Below, in pieces: positions 34,301-41,900 of a stretch of 64,000 nt of DNA. Under the pieces are notes generated by a model, which made no database searches, was not told where the DNA came from, and saw only the letters and a list, made by a program, of their open reading frames with translations. Origin of the DNA: Candidatus Hydrogenedentota bacterium (lineage in GTDB: Bacteria > Hydrogenedentota > Hydrogenedentia > Hydrogenedentales > CAITNO01); the NCBI GenBank assembly GCA_903893795.1, contig CAITNO010000106.1, positions 287,572 through 351,571 of the forward strand. The letters run 5' to 3'. The translations under genes and the position numbers were made by a program. Numbering within the stretch: position 1 is the first letter of the stretch; each line of letters opens with the position of its first letter.

Positions 34301-35903
34301 TGTGGAGGGTATTCCGAAGGTCACCGGTACAGCCAACGATGTGACAGCTCCAATTCGTTCAGCTCTTGCGAAGGTGGGAGCCGCGACCAGTTACGCATCT
34401 TATCTCTCGGCTAATGTGCAGTCTTTGAGTTCCCTCAACCTTCAACAGGCCAAAGAGACGGTCAGTTCCCTCAGCAACATTCAGATCACGTCCGCACGAA
34501 ACGATTATGCGGTAAAACAATCCTTGGCCCAAGTGTTACAGTTGATCCGCACCGAGGCAACGTCGCGGCTTGATATTCTGACGCAGAACGAGGCGCTCCA
34601 GCAATCCTCGGGGCGCTACTTGTCGGCCTTACAGAGCGGCGAACGGGCGCTGGCCGACCGCACGCGCTTCCGCCAGGAGACGGCCGCGAAAGTGCAGGGC
34701 TACCGGTACAAGGACATGGCCTTCCGTATCTTCCGCAACGATGCGCTGCAGAAGTACCGGGCCGAGTACGACCTTGCGGCGCGCTATGTGTACCTGGCGG
34801 CCAAGGCCTACGATTACGAGACCAACCTGCTCGGCAGCGACAGCCGTGCGGGCCAGCAGTTCCTGGGCGACATCGTGCGCGCCCGTCTCATCGGCACCAT
34901 CCAGAACGGGCAGCCGATTACGGGCGGCCAGGAACCCACGCTGGCGGACGCCATGGCCCGGATGTGGCAGAACTTTGACCTCGTGCTGCGCGGCCAGCTT
35001 GGGTTCAACAACCCGCAAACGGAAACCAACCGTTTCTCGCTGCGCTGGGAATGCTACCGGGTCCACCCCGGCGCGACCACCGGCTCGACCAACAACAACC
35101 AGGTGTGGCGCAACTGGCTTGACAGCTTCAAGGTGGACAACATCTTCGACGTGCCCGAGTTCAACCGCTACTGCCTCTTCCCGTCGGACATTACGGCCGT
35201 GGATGCAGAGCCGGGCCTGGTGATTCCCTTCGAGACGACCGTGAATTTCGGCCACAACTTCTTTGGGAACGCGCTCAGCGGCGGGGACAACGCCTACGAC
35301 TCGACCAACTTCGCCACCAAGATCCGCACCGTCGGCGTGTGGTTCAGCAACTACGACAGCACGGTCAACGGCCTGTCGAACACGCCGCGCGTGTACCTGG
35401 TTCCCGTGGGCATGGACGTGATGCGTTCGCCCGGCAGCAATGCCGTGCGCAGCTACCGGGTGGTTGATCAGGCGCTGCCGGTGCCCTTCCCGATTGGGCC
35501 GTCCGACATCGGAAACGTCAACTGGATACCGGTCCTGGACACGCAGTCGGGCAGCTTTGAGGGCATCCGCAAGTATCCCTCGTTCCGCGCCTATCACGAC
35601 AGCGGCAGCTTCAGTCCCGACGAGGTGATCACCGACAGCCGTCTCATCGGGCGCTCCGTGTGGAACACGCGCTGGCTGCTGGTTATCCCCGGTGCGACGC
35701 TGCTGTCCGACCCGCTTGAGGGCCGGGAACGCTTTATTCACGGCCCCCTGGCCTCGCCGGCGACGACCCCGCCGACCCGCACGGAAAACGGCGTGAGCGA
35801 CATCAAAATATTCTTCCAGACCTATGCCTATTCGGGCAATGCGAAGGCCGCAAAACAGAACGCGGAAACGGGACAGAATGGCGCTGCTGCGGAAGCAAAA
35901 TAG
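22341..35903 (+). CDS. Giant secreted FG-GAP / coiled-coil protein, TcA-like candidate
   Basis: A 4520-residue protein with a signal peptide (ARVAWTLLAAALLAGLCSSSMA). Residues about 200-310 form a beta domain ending FPVTIDPL, common before FG-GAP propellers. About 312-1640 hold 21 FG-GAP repeats (GDVNGDGYDDIAVGA type), enough for three seven-bladed propellers. A fibronectin-like domain and several unassigned beta domains follow, then an EF-hand/dockerin-like loop at about 3280-3315 and three repeats at about 3437-3684 ending GTTAAAH. About 3890-4165 is helical coiled coil with a hydrophobic middle (NIATALVEGIPKVTGTANDV), like the TcA pore tip. The last 290 residues are beta-rich and end VSDIKIFFQTYAYSG, like a TcA TcB-binding end. 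The TcA relation is my inference. The ATG at 22341 has GAGGAG upstream; 56 earlier codons read through repeats. It overlaps the RHS gene by 26 bases. Confidence 0.8.
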   Translation: MNSEHQDRRRGAARVAWTLLAAALLAGLCSSSMAELPDHPGKRPRKHARPVTLGNTPAAAVTAPSSAAPAPAPGAPADVPADWLATVQKNIAESEYEVSQHTEAVVLHNAKGRDAAGAAAGTAVRTIEPGPQVPNRKQGFRTYFTGAGPVVVPRTEADPSWNLGLELKGSGARTAQAAAQKATEPLPGAPAVAETQGDKNRFHYKRGTITESYTNTTEGLEQTFVINEAPADAATLDVEVNVTGSLTPRLVSDGKTVEFISADGVGAAQYGNVRAYDAFKKDLPCSMTVDNGVIRLSVNVAGAQFPVTIDPLVSTTIWTFDPHATSNVYINGAMNIGDVNGDGYDDIAVGASMFGTNGRVFVFYGSASGLGTAPSWTADGDNSGDYYGYTVAGAGDVDGDGYDDLMVTSDPSHAHAYPAGMGSQKVYLIYGGKEGLLPKGSAENWSCALPDVAMVSHLGDLDNDGYDDIVVGIPYRGSGEVYVWYGKPTRNLTSTLESADWSVKTAADVNFGRLITAVDLDGDGFRDLIVTDNSQILVYKVSGSQRLGISGRSADWVISGVSTTFSGHGITSAGDLNGDGYQDLVAGSVTENHVAVILGSANGPVKYGTFITDPQSPGAPAESQFGYAAGGMDINGDGLSDIAVSSPYRGAGYKNNIYVYYGRRQINPGDPPVDLTPSWTYNSASNDTRLCADSLADVNGDGFADIIASEFYGGPNRYGRATVFYGGPAGPNSRADWTVSGGQSGALLGCSAASAGDVNGDGFADIIIGAKYYDGPAGTDAGRAYVYYGSATGPDTSKPWVLDGTTSYSYLGTSLASAGDVDGDGYADVIIGAPGCNGNLGKVWLFYGGSGGLGDPANGATRKWYVENTTNAGGQLGISVTCAGNVGGDAASDIVIGGQGYDGAYGRILVYYGAVGGGLGASNRSPDWWAQGGWAGGLGGTVAGGGDLGGVGAGSIVMGERGGTNTRGTIYVIYGDAVNGLSKSPHPSGCTINGTSVDSQIDGGGNTTYLGVSEGTSICAAHLNNVPGNKYGDLLIGDEFYWAPSVSNAHYQGRVVAFYGPLKKNPSLDSPDWTSTNFISSSDGERFGGTGSVANLGDINGDGYDDIAVGGSGYTNSYSTEGRVVIFLGSVSGLRKWVAWQTLGGQTGANFGFSVACAGDVNGDGYADLLVGAPQSSSGGAGAAYIYYGPLLNVNSSTPWSFTQSASGAVAGTVVASAGDVNSDGLDDVLVTAPSYDNGGGSIGRAFVFAGKWSGLPATPAWTFAGPSGSVNFGLSAAGGGDVNGDGAEDIIIGDPLFGSGTGKVYVYTGKAVSPTLTTGGWNVDSNGKVTDAAAWSKQGGASEHFGQSVANHVNLNGDSNTANGARLDDVVVGAPGANGGHGVVYVYLGTTSGPRADGLADETFQPPDTTGLGTSLAPIGDFNGDGYGDLIAGAPATGSNTGRVVVYFGKSKLVGSSPDAAYTAEDWYVSGASGAAIAAAVAGAGDANGDGFSDVLLSAPNLNNVTSAQGRAYVFYGSAGAKGAGSIALGAANWTAEGDQGAGAHFGTGIASAGDINADGRDEILVGAPDSGGKGQAFLYSMSSPSSYVWSMPGSVTSGRFGASVASAGDTTGDGFADILIGAPGEGAGGRAYVYYAGPVKPSTTAIRYSRSGDAPPTRFGPVVRATINYAAGENSSGPGQPSKETVTIFRSPPASTGNVLPVYWRVSTNRSSFSADLSFHYTNRELAGANEQTLQVYRVTSLANVGLQESLAGTSQDIDLVHNTVTVHGETSFGPPVGGITTGYYIIRFTTNPAPTAGTVSCDQGVATDQQSLLSFQWRDFRSAIGIDHYNVALGTVSQPELYLPFASGTVSASGPFTKSFTPAQFASAFPSGKFAVNTTYMFTVRAYDAASYYASASAQVTVVEQGMVKHFGDVLQPPADLDLSTTLTNLTTSMVEGNALSNFVVYISTVGKFYAGQNTDITTQKVISIPWQTTAGAQPQFCFIAPAVADPTTNPPMHIYHTDRPAEDGGGSYPTPAVDVSMADKVVIHWNVNIPNSHSSDYSTDKLWIEPTTRQLHARSKTGLVLLHFERNPNIFLGTQVVQVKDYAYEALLYADLGSRLAAGNPLSDETAYGAKPVVARGGTGNSPDDYFYQHNLPGSTKDGALYAIRKTPTDYVSPDHRETEVVWMRKSPVSEADSANKVGLLGIIWPYEITRYNFDWPTYRNGQLLDASANPLEHSGQDVPYQLFVRDVTPGNIPPSTEIAKLNETPTGPAVKIDPSLKANVMPFLDDLVPYTLSQDPSSGVLATALSGSTVSSKNSGGGWLLLRYRKNDDVQFVVVRSVNRDITRFGLPQTEGAYVPASIGTEITVPSLNYRQSPVVPFDSGVPGYVHVRGVAESSPAAPKDLLPREDKYDWEIYDANNGEGVQFNTDVTGQIIPVNTGKLEAWWYNKDDGGTAWPSLVKRYNVTWPTTGVKTITIADGNGTGSGTDQLPTGAHIYYQNERHVTGHYENPRPGFNPNDEHALLLSAGLSDRSIMKGYALRNDMSDDSQPYVLIKHLDAVSGKWQYTVYKVETGTLAYNMLAGDRVNPPVPLDEMHFDVFPYCGGDVTNQNQTETHEGSTKVSWWDRTGRHWARQGGKLLSTDGAGHSTFDPSTLAMRFFYKIPDGRGFYFTKGPDAQSNYQDGELATVGASYPWLSGQRGVQSAEPIDVTYSVTWPAVPQMNMNDTLVLAKESVGTQEAQDASRPGVRDTKNLPAIKGQTSVQIIYQPTTNATDDQNRLGLCARLIDYQRDRESLQDGAVPGADILDAVSLEDIKTDSYNGLMYFRDLSPGLKERVFFDSSSASPHLKFRGMLVTPALGSYYVLLNKMTDKEKLELEQLSPAHKTEWITAVDDLYNAANSLIYVPKVPTDPKSLIDFVNLALTTGTASRDGYVTLAMQNAEEAAPEPVSLEIIRVITERARGEVAVIQPLSPFGEELTIQHKNDFAEDQDKPNPAADYYFQWYRAFDSEDLAGVPPQTPDPGQPQSLSDPHWEKFETTSWAGGVTGANKFKISGATADMLLDYWYVCRYCARTGADTGDGTWSKWTQPVLAPGWIKRVIGRVDPYTQRAVGGGIEGAEIRFSSIGENAPNSLVSMISQAGKRYTGTVPMNVRSLDELGLIEIYETVLNRGLQLIVAANIADQGKKDAANNGLMLAAGRVSDLYMLLGNEAYADAADPTIGFGTDDKQYGDEASSIHCFMNQVPSLLEEEECLLRGRDNALQPDVTTQPIYNRLVWNFTHGITGGEVAYALNYDIKDVGSATDKTPDGVIDINDAKIMYPQGHGDAWGHYLSAQSDYYKLLHSPQFSWQARAEAISLGGSQVTVDYLDERKFAGSAAAKARTGAEVVNLAYRSKYSEDPKGGQWNGYADTDKTRAWGVSDWAYRAGMGAYFDWVVGNAMLPADRSTMHLADSGINASVTAIPLQEGGAAAFVNPTFPLYVLIDSEVIEIIAVDAGTDVLTASSRGAGGTTAAAHTGGLPVTIQKVAELSAAVTDTATAIPLKTGLGAAFSAYKFPIIASIDSERVEIGSVTGDSLTVTTTGRGANGTTAAAHGANALVKPIGVAEVGVSVLLADGTISADTVIRLKPNQGYVFSQAAFPIFVKIDQEQIQVSGVKTIDPNAVTPDPNADVLYVTGRGANGTTIAAHAIGAPIEADVLTTQPQGIQKVDRSTVPDLHDIASAYLDIQTQMDNADIGLSPLGLARDVVPFGISKDGIAQGKTHFEQIYDRAVTALNNAVTVFNHAYNATQNLRRQNDSVQDFQQNVNDREADFNNRLIEIFGYPYDDDIGGGKTYPQGYIGPDLYHYMVCDPSELTGQPVGATKDVTVNWQDSTVGENGTLSSSTRTVTYKVSSLGFGVVKPAEWKQGRKAPGTIQQAQSDLTQASGRFQKAVLDYNILVQQIQSQADLLKAQYGLNAGEVNIMDTTHQKQESLNEKINSAAGSVSSFLSKAQNVLNIATALVEGIPKVTGTANDVTAPIRSALAKVGAATSYASYLSANVQSLSSLNLQQAKETVSSLSNIQITSARNDYAVKQSLAQVLQLIRTEATSRLDILTQNEALQQSSGRYLSALQSGERALADRTRFRQETAAKVQGYRYKDMAFRIFRNDALQKYRAEYDLAARYVYLAAKAYDYETNLLGSDSRAGQQFLGDIVRARLIGTIQNGQPITGGQEPTLADAMARMWQNFDLVLRGQLGFNNPQTETNRFSLRWECYRVHPGATTGSTNNNQVWRNWLDSFKVDNIFDVPEFNRYCLFPSDITAVDAEPGLVIPFETTVNFGHNFFGNALSGGDNAYDSTNFATKIRTVGVWFSNYDSTVNGLSNTPRVYLVPVGMDVMRSPGSNAVRSYRVVDQALPVPFPIGPSDIGNVNWIPVLDTQSGSFEGIRKYPSFRAYHDSGSFSPDEVITDSRLIGRSVWNTRWLLVIPGATLLSDPLEGRERFIHGPLASPATTPPTRTENGVSDIKIFFQTYAYSGNAKAAKQNAETGQNGAAAEAK
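32650..33400 (+). repeat. Three tandem modules inside the giant gene
   Basis: Three protein repeats of about 75-90 residues. Each runs from a VTAIPL/TAIPLK/TVIRLK strand through a (V/A)xIDSExxEI-type strand to the signature RGAxGTTxAAH. The third copy has an extra loop (TIDPNAVTPDPNAD). They resemble beta-structured modules of phage-like and surface appendage proteins. Confidence 0.7.
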
Positions 35904-38900
35904 CGGCACGGCGGGACGGCGCCTTTTCTGGGCCGTCCTTCCCTGGCTGGCGCTTTTGAGCGCGCACGCGTCCACCCTGGACAAGAGCGGGGTGCATCCA
36001 AACGCCGTGTCTTTGCCCAAAGGGCCGGGCTCTATCGAGGGTCTGGGAGAATCGTTCCAGCCGACGCTCAACACGGGCACGGCCAAGTACGGCGTTCAGG
36101 TGGCCGTGCCACCCGGTGTGGCCGGACACACGCCGAAGATTGGCCTGGCCTATGACGGCGGCAACGGAAACGGGCCGCTGGGATTCGGCTGGAGCCTCAC
36201 CGTGCCCTTTGTGCGCCGCGAAACGGACAAGGGCATCCCGCGCTATCTCGACAGTCCGGCCGATGTTTTCATCAACGAGTCGAGCGAGGAACTGGTGCCC
36301 CAGGCCGACGGCAACTATTTCTGCAAGAACGAGGGGGCCTTCATCCGCTACCGCCGCAACGGCGCGGGTTGGGAGGGAACTCTTCCCGACGGCACACGCA
36401 TGGACTTCGGGTCCACTGCGGCGTCACAAATCACCGACGAGACTGGCACCCGCGCCTTTTCCTGGCTGCTGGAGAAGATCACCGATCCCAACGGCAACGA
36501 GATAGTCTTCGGGTACCTGTCTTTCTCCCGCGCCAGCGACCTCAACCAAAAGTACCTCGGCACCATCAAGTACGGCCCCGGCGGACAGCCCTGGGCGAAC
36601 TACCACATGGTGGTGTTCACCTATGAAACGCGGGATGACTGGTTTGAGGACGGCCGGGCCGGATTCCTGATTCGCACGGGACAGCGGCTGAAGACCATCA
36701 CCGTGGCCACGCACGGCCCGCTGCTGGACGGGCACAGGCATGACACCGACTACGACGGCGACGGTCAGTCCGACAACCTCGTGCGGAGCTACGCCATGAA
36801 ATACGAGGGGCATCCGCACTGGTCGCAACTGACCAGCGTGACGCCCTTCGGCGCAGATGGCGTCAGCACCCTGCCCGCCACCACCTTTACCTACACCGTG
36901 TGTGCACCGCCGGATACGCTCTCGGCATCGGGTGCGGCGCTTGGCGGTGACAACGAGCCCGCCTATGGGCCCGACAATCCGCTTGTCGATCTGGAGGATG
37001 TCAACGGTGACGGCGTGCCCGACCTGCTCAAGACCGACGCCTACGGCGGCACCCACACGGTCTATATCAACCGGGGCGAGCAGGGCGCTTCGAACAGCAT
37101 TCAATGGCAGAACGGCCAGGACATGGCATCGGCCGACGGTTTGGCCTGGGACGTCAACCTTCAGTCCAACAGCAAGGTGGCCTACCTTGCCGACATGGAC
37201 GGCGACGGTCTCGCCGACCTGGTCTGCACCACCGCCGACAGGCAGGCCCACTACTTCCGGAATACCGGAAAGACGGGCTGGGCCGCACGTCAACCGGTGA
37301 CGGTGCAGGGCGATTCCCCGCCCGCTCCCTTCAGCACCCCCGACGTAAAGACGGCGGACCTGGACTTCGACAAGCGCATCGACATCATCCAGAGCATTCC
37401 CACGGGTGGCGGTGGCGTTGATTATCGCGTGTGGATGAACCTCGGCCCGCAGGGCTACGCGGCCGGCACCACCGTGACGCAGGACGGGGGCTTCGACTTT
37501 ACGCAGGCCGGCGTGGACATCGTCGATTTCAACGGCGACCGGGTGCCCGACGTGGTCCGCATCACGCCCGAGGACGTGAAGGTGACGCCGGGCCTGGGCT
37601 ACGGCCATTTTGGGGCATTGGTGTCCGTGCCCATCAGCGACTACACGTTGACCAACGACCAGGTGGCCAAAGCCAAACTGCGCGACATTACCGGCGACGG
37701 TCTGGCCGACCTCGTGATAGAGCGCGCAGCTCCCGGCGAGCTGTGGTACTGGATTAATCTCGGGAACAACAGCTTTGACACCCGCCGGATCATCACCGGC
37801 ATTCCCGCCCCGCTGGGGCAGAGCCCGACGGTGCGCTGGGCCGACATGAACGGCAACGGCACGACCGACCTGGTCTATGCCGACAGCGCCAATATTCCGC
37901 GCATGACGACCATCGACATCGGCCGCCTGCTCGGTTGCGTGCCGGGGCCGAACCAACTGGTCAGCATCAAGAACGGTCTTGGCCGTACAACGCTGGTGGA
38001 GTACGCCACCTCCGGGACTTTCGCGCTGGCCGACGCCGCCGCCAATCCGCCCGCGCCCTGGCCCAACCCGCTGCCCTTCGCGGTAAACCTGGTGTCGCGC
38101 GTGCGCAACCAGGATTCGCTCGGAAACGAATACGAGACCCGCTTCGCCTACCACGAGGGCTATTACGATGCCGTGCAGCACCAGTTCCGGGGCTTTGCAC
38201 GCGTCGAGGTCACGGAAATCGGTGACGACAGCGCCCCCACGCTCGTGACGCGCCATCATTTCGACACCGGCAGCACGGTCGAGGCCATGAAAGGCAAACT
38301 GCTCGACCAGTCGGCAACCATCGAGTCGGGCGCGGCATTCTGGAATGAGACCACCACGTGGGAACCCCGTGAACTCATGACCGGCGTGGACGGCAGGAAG
38401 GTTGTTTTTGCCCACCCGCAAAGTCAGGCAAAGGACGTGCTAGAACTGGGCAACGGGGCACCCAAGCGCATAGAGAGCGAATTCGAATACGACAACTACG
38501 GCAACGAGACCGTGCACCATGAGTACGGCATCGTCGAGGGCGGTAACCGGAGCGCCGGGAACGATGAACGCACGACCACCACCGAGTATGCCCTCGACCT
38601 CTCCCGGTGGATGCTGCGCTATCCCGCCCGCAAAACGCTCGCCGACGCTTCGGGCACGGTGGTCAACCGTTCTGAAACCTACTACGACGACGAAACCTTC
38701 TCCGGTGGCAATCTCGGGCAGGTGGTGCACGGCAATGCCACCCTGACCCGCTCCTGGAAGAACCCCACCAACCCGACCGCCTTCGTCGCCTCCCAGCGCA
38801 CCAAACATGACGCCTACGGCAACCCCGTCCAGTTGCTGGACCCGCTCGCCGCCGCGCCCGCGGGCGTGATCGATGCCCTGGCGGGCCATTGCCGGACCCT

Positions 38901-41900
38901 TGCCTATGACCCCGTCTTTCATACCTTCCCGGTTCAGGAAACCATCCATGTGGGCGGTGGCAAAGACGACCTGGTCTACTCGGCGGTGTATGACGCGGCC
39001 TTCGGCACCGTCACTTCGTCCACCGAGTTCAATGGGAACACAACCACCTACGGTTATGACGTGTTCGGCCGCTTCATAAACACCATTCGCCCCGGTGACA
39101 CGGCCCAGTATCCCGGCATCGAATATGAATACCAGCTTGCCCAGCCCGTGGGGGTGGCTGGCCTGGTGAACTGCATCGAGACGCGTCTGCTCGACAGGAC
39201 GCCTGGAAGCGCCGGTTCCGTCAAGCGCGACCACTACCTCCTTTCCAGAACCTACGTGGATGGTTTGGGCCGGACACTGCTGGCGAAGGAGGAAGCCGAA
39301 CCGGATGCGGGCGGTATCCCCCGTGTCGCCGTGAAGGGTGCCGTTCGGTTCAACCGGCGGGGCCAGGCGGGCCGCGCCCTGCAGCCCTTCTTCTCCAGCC
39401 TGACCGGCGACCTCGACGCCCAACTGGCTTTTGAGGATATCGGCGCGCCCGCATGGCAGGGTGGCCTCTTCCACGACAGCGGCAATCTCGTTTCCCTTGA
39501 CTTGGTCCACGCGCCCCAGAGCGCCACCGCCTACGATGCGCTCATGCGGGCCACCACGGTGACCAATCCCGACGGCACCCAGTCGCGGACCGATTACGAA
39601 CCGCTCGGCACCGTCACCCGCGACGAAAATGACACCGATGCCATTGCCCATCCGAGCACATCGAAGTATCACGATGCGCCCATGGCACATTTCAGCGACG
39701 GCCTGGGCCGGTTGGCGGGAGTCGAGGAGCGGGTCTGGCTGAACGATGACGGCACACCGGCCGACGCCCTCAAGGTCTGGCCCACCCACTATGAGTACCG
39801 CGCCGACGACCTGCTTACGCGCATTGTCGATTCCCAGCAGAATGTGAAATGGATGGAGTACGACGGGCTGGGCCGGAAAACTTTCATGAACGATCCCGAC
39901 CGGGGCGTCATGAACTACAGCTATGACGATGGGGGCAACCTGACGTCAACGGTGGACGCCAGGAGTCAGGAAATACAGTATGCCTACGACGGCGTCAACC
40001 GGTTGCTGTCAGAGGATTATCTGGACAGTGCCGGGCGCACGCCCGACGTGTACTACCACTATGATGTTCCCGTGCCGAACCTCGACCTCGGGAACAACAG
40101 CAAGGATACTGCCGCAAACACGAAGGGCCGTCTGGCCTGGGTGCAGGACCTGTCCGGCGAGGAGCACACATCCTACGACGCGCGCGGCAATGAGGCCTGG
40201 GTGGTCAAGCGCATTCCCGACCCGGTCAGCGGCGTATTGGTCTCCTACCGCACCGGCATGACCCACGACGTGCTTGACCGTGTCACCACGCTCATCTACC
40301 CCGACGAGGACCGGTGCACCTACCAGTACAACGCCCGAAACGGGGTAAGCAGCATCATCGGCGGGGGGCTGCACAACCTCAACGGCGACAACCACATCAT
40401 CAAGGGCATCGACTACGCCCCCTCGGGCCAGAACACGCGCATTGCCTACGGCAACGGAGTCACCACGACCTATAACTACGACGCTCGGTTGCGGCTCTCC
40501 AAGCTCAACACCGTCCGTGACGCCGATGCGGCCCGGCCGCTCATTTCGTACGGCTACCAGTTCGACGGTGTGTCGAACATCACCGAGATAGACGACCTCC
40601 GGCCCGCAACGGTGCACCCCGACGGCGACCCGCTCCGCAACACGCAGGTCTTCAAGTACGACGACCTGCAGCGGATTACCGGCGTCCAGTATTCCTTTGC
40701 CCTGCCGCAGGCGCCGCTGCGCGATGACGAGCACATCAGCTATCGCTACGACCGCATCGGAAACATGCTGGGCCAGACCTCGAACAACCCGCTCGAGGAG
40801 AACGGCTTGGCCGTCACCAATCTCGGCGCCATGGCCTACGGCGGCGCGGCCGGCCCGTCTTCCCGCCAGGGGCGCACCAATCCGGCCCCCGGCCCCCACG
40901 CGCTCACCAACGTCGACAACCACGCGCAGGGCGGAAACGATACCCGCGTCTATGACTATGACGAAAATGGCAACATGAAGAACATAGACGGGCTCGCCTG
41001 CACCTGGGACTTCAAGGACCGTCTGGTTGCCGCAGAAAACGCCACCATGCGCGCCGAATACAGCTACGATTACACCGGCCGCCGCATCAGCAAGAAGGTC
41101 CGCAAGTATGTGAACGGCACACTTGAGGACCTCCCATCGCTGACCACGCTCTACATCAACAGGTTCTTTGAAATCCGCGAGGGCGGACAGCCCACCAAGT
41201 ATGTCTTCAACGGCGAGACCCGCGTCGCACGTATTGTCGGCACCCTGGACGACCAGACCCTGCGGTTGCAGCGCATCATGCTTCATGCGGGGTGGAATCT
41301 GGTGTCCCTGGCCGTGAACGCTGCCGATGCCGCAAGCCAGCTCGGCCTGGGTGCTGCGCCCATAGCCATGGCGTACCGGTGGGATGCCTCTTCCCATGCG
41401 TACCTGCTTGCGACGGCAGCCGAGCCCCTGCGTGCCGGCACCGTCCTGTGGATAAAGGCTTCGCAAGATGCTGAAGTGCAGTTGGTGGGTGCATATTCAG
41501 AACCCGCCGACGAATACACCATCCCGGACGGTGCAATTTATGCCACGGCCGCGGCACTGTTGGCAGTGAAATCCAACATTGCGCTCGCTGCCGTGCCCGA
41601 TCCGGTGTGGGCGTTTGGGGACGCGTCGAAGCTTTGGTACGCATACGACGCAAGGGGCGGCGACATGACAGGCGCATTCCCTGGTCTTTTGGAACCGGCC
41701 CAGCCAGTGTATGTGCTGCAGACACAAATAGATAAAGTAACATTACCTGAACAGACGCAGAGAATTGCATATTATTGTGAGGATCACTTATCTTCCACAA
41801 CGGTGACCGGGGGAGCACGTGGCGCGACCTTTGGGGAAAGCACTTACTATCCGTTCGGGACTCCGCGCAATTCTCAGGAAGACTGGATTTCGAGCGTAGC

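Noticed and set aside
36424..38421. A 665-codon minus-strand frame inside the RHS gene
   Set aside because: It is the antisense of SpvB and FG-GAP coding sequence. High-GC third positions keep the opposite strand open.
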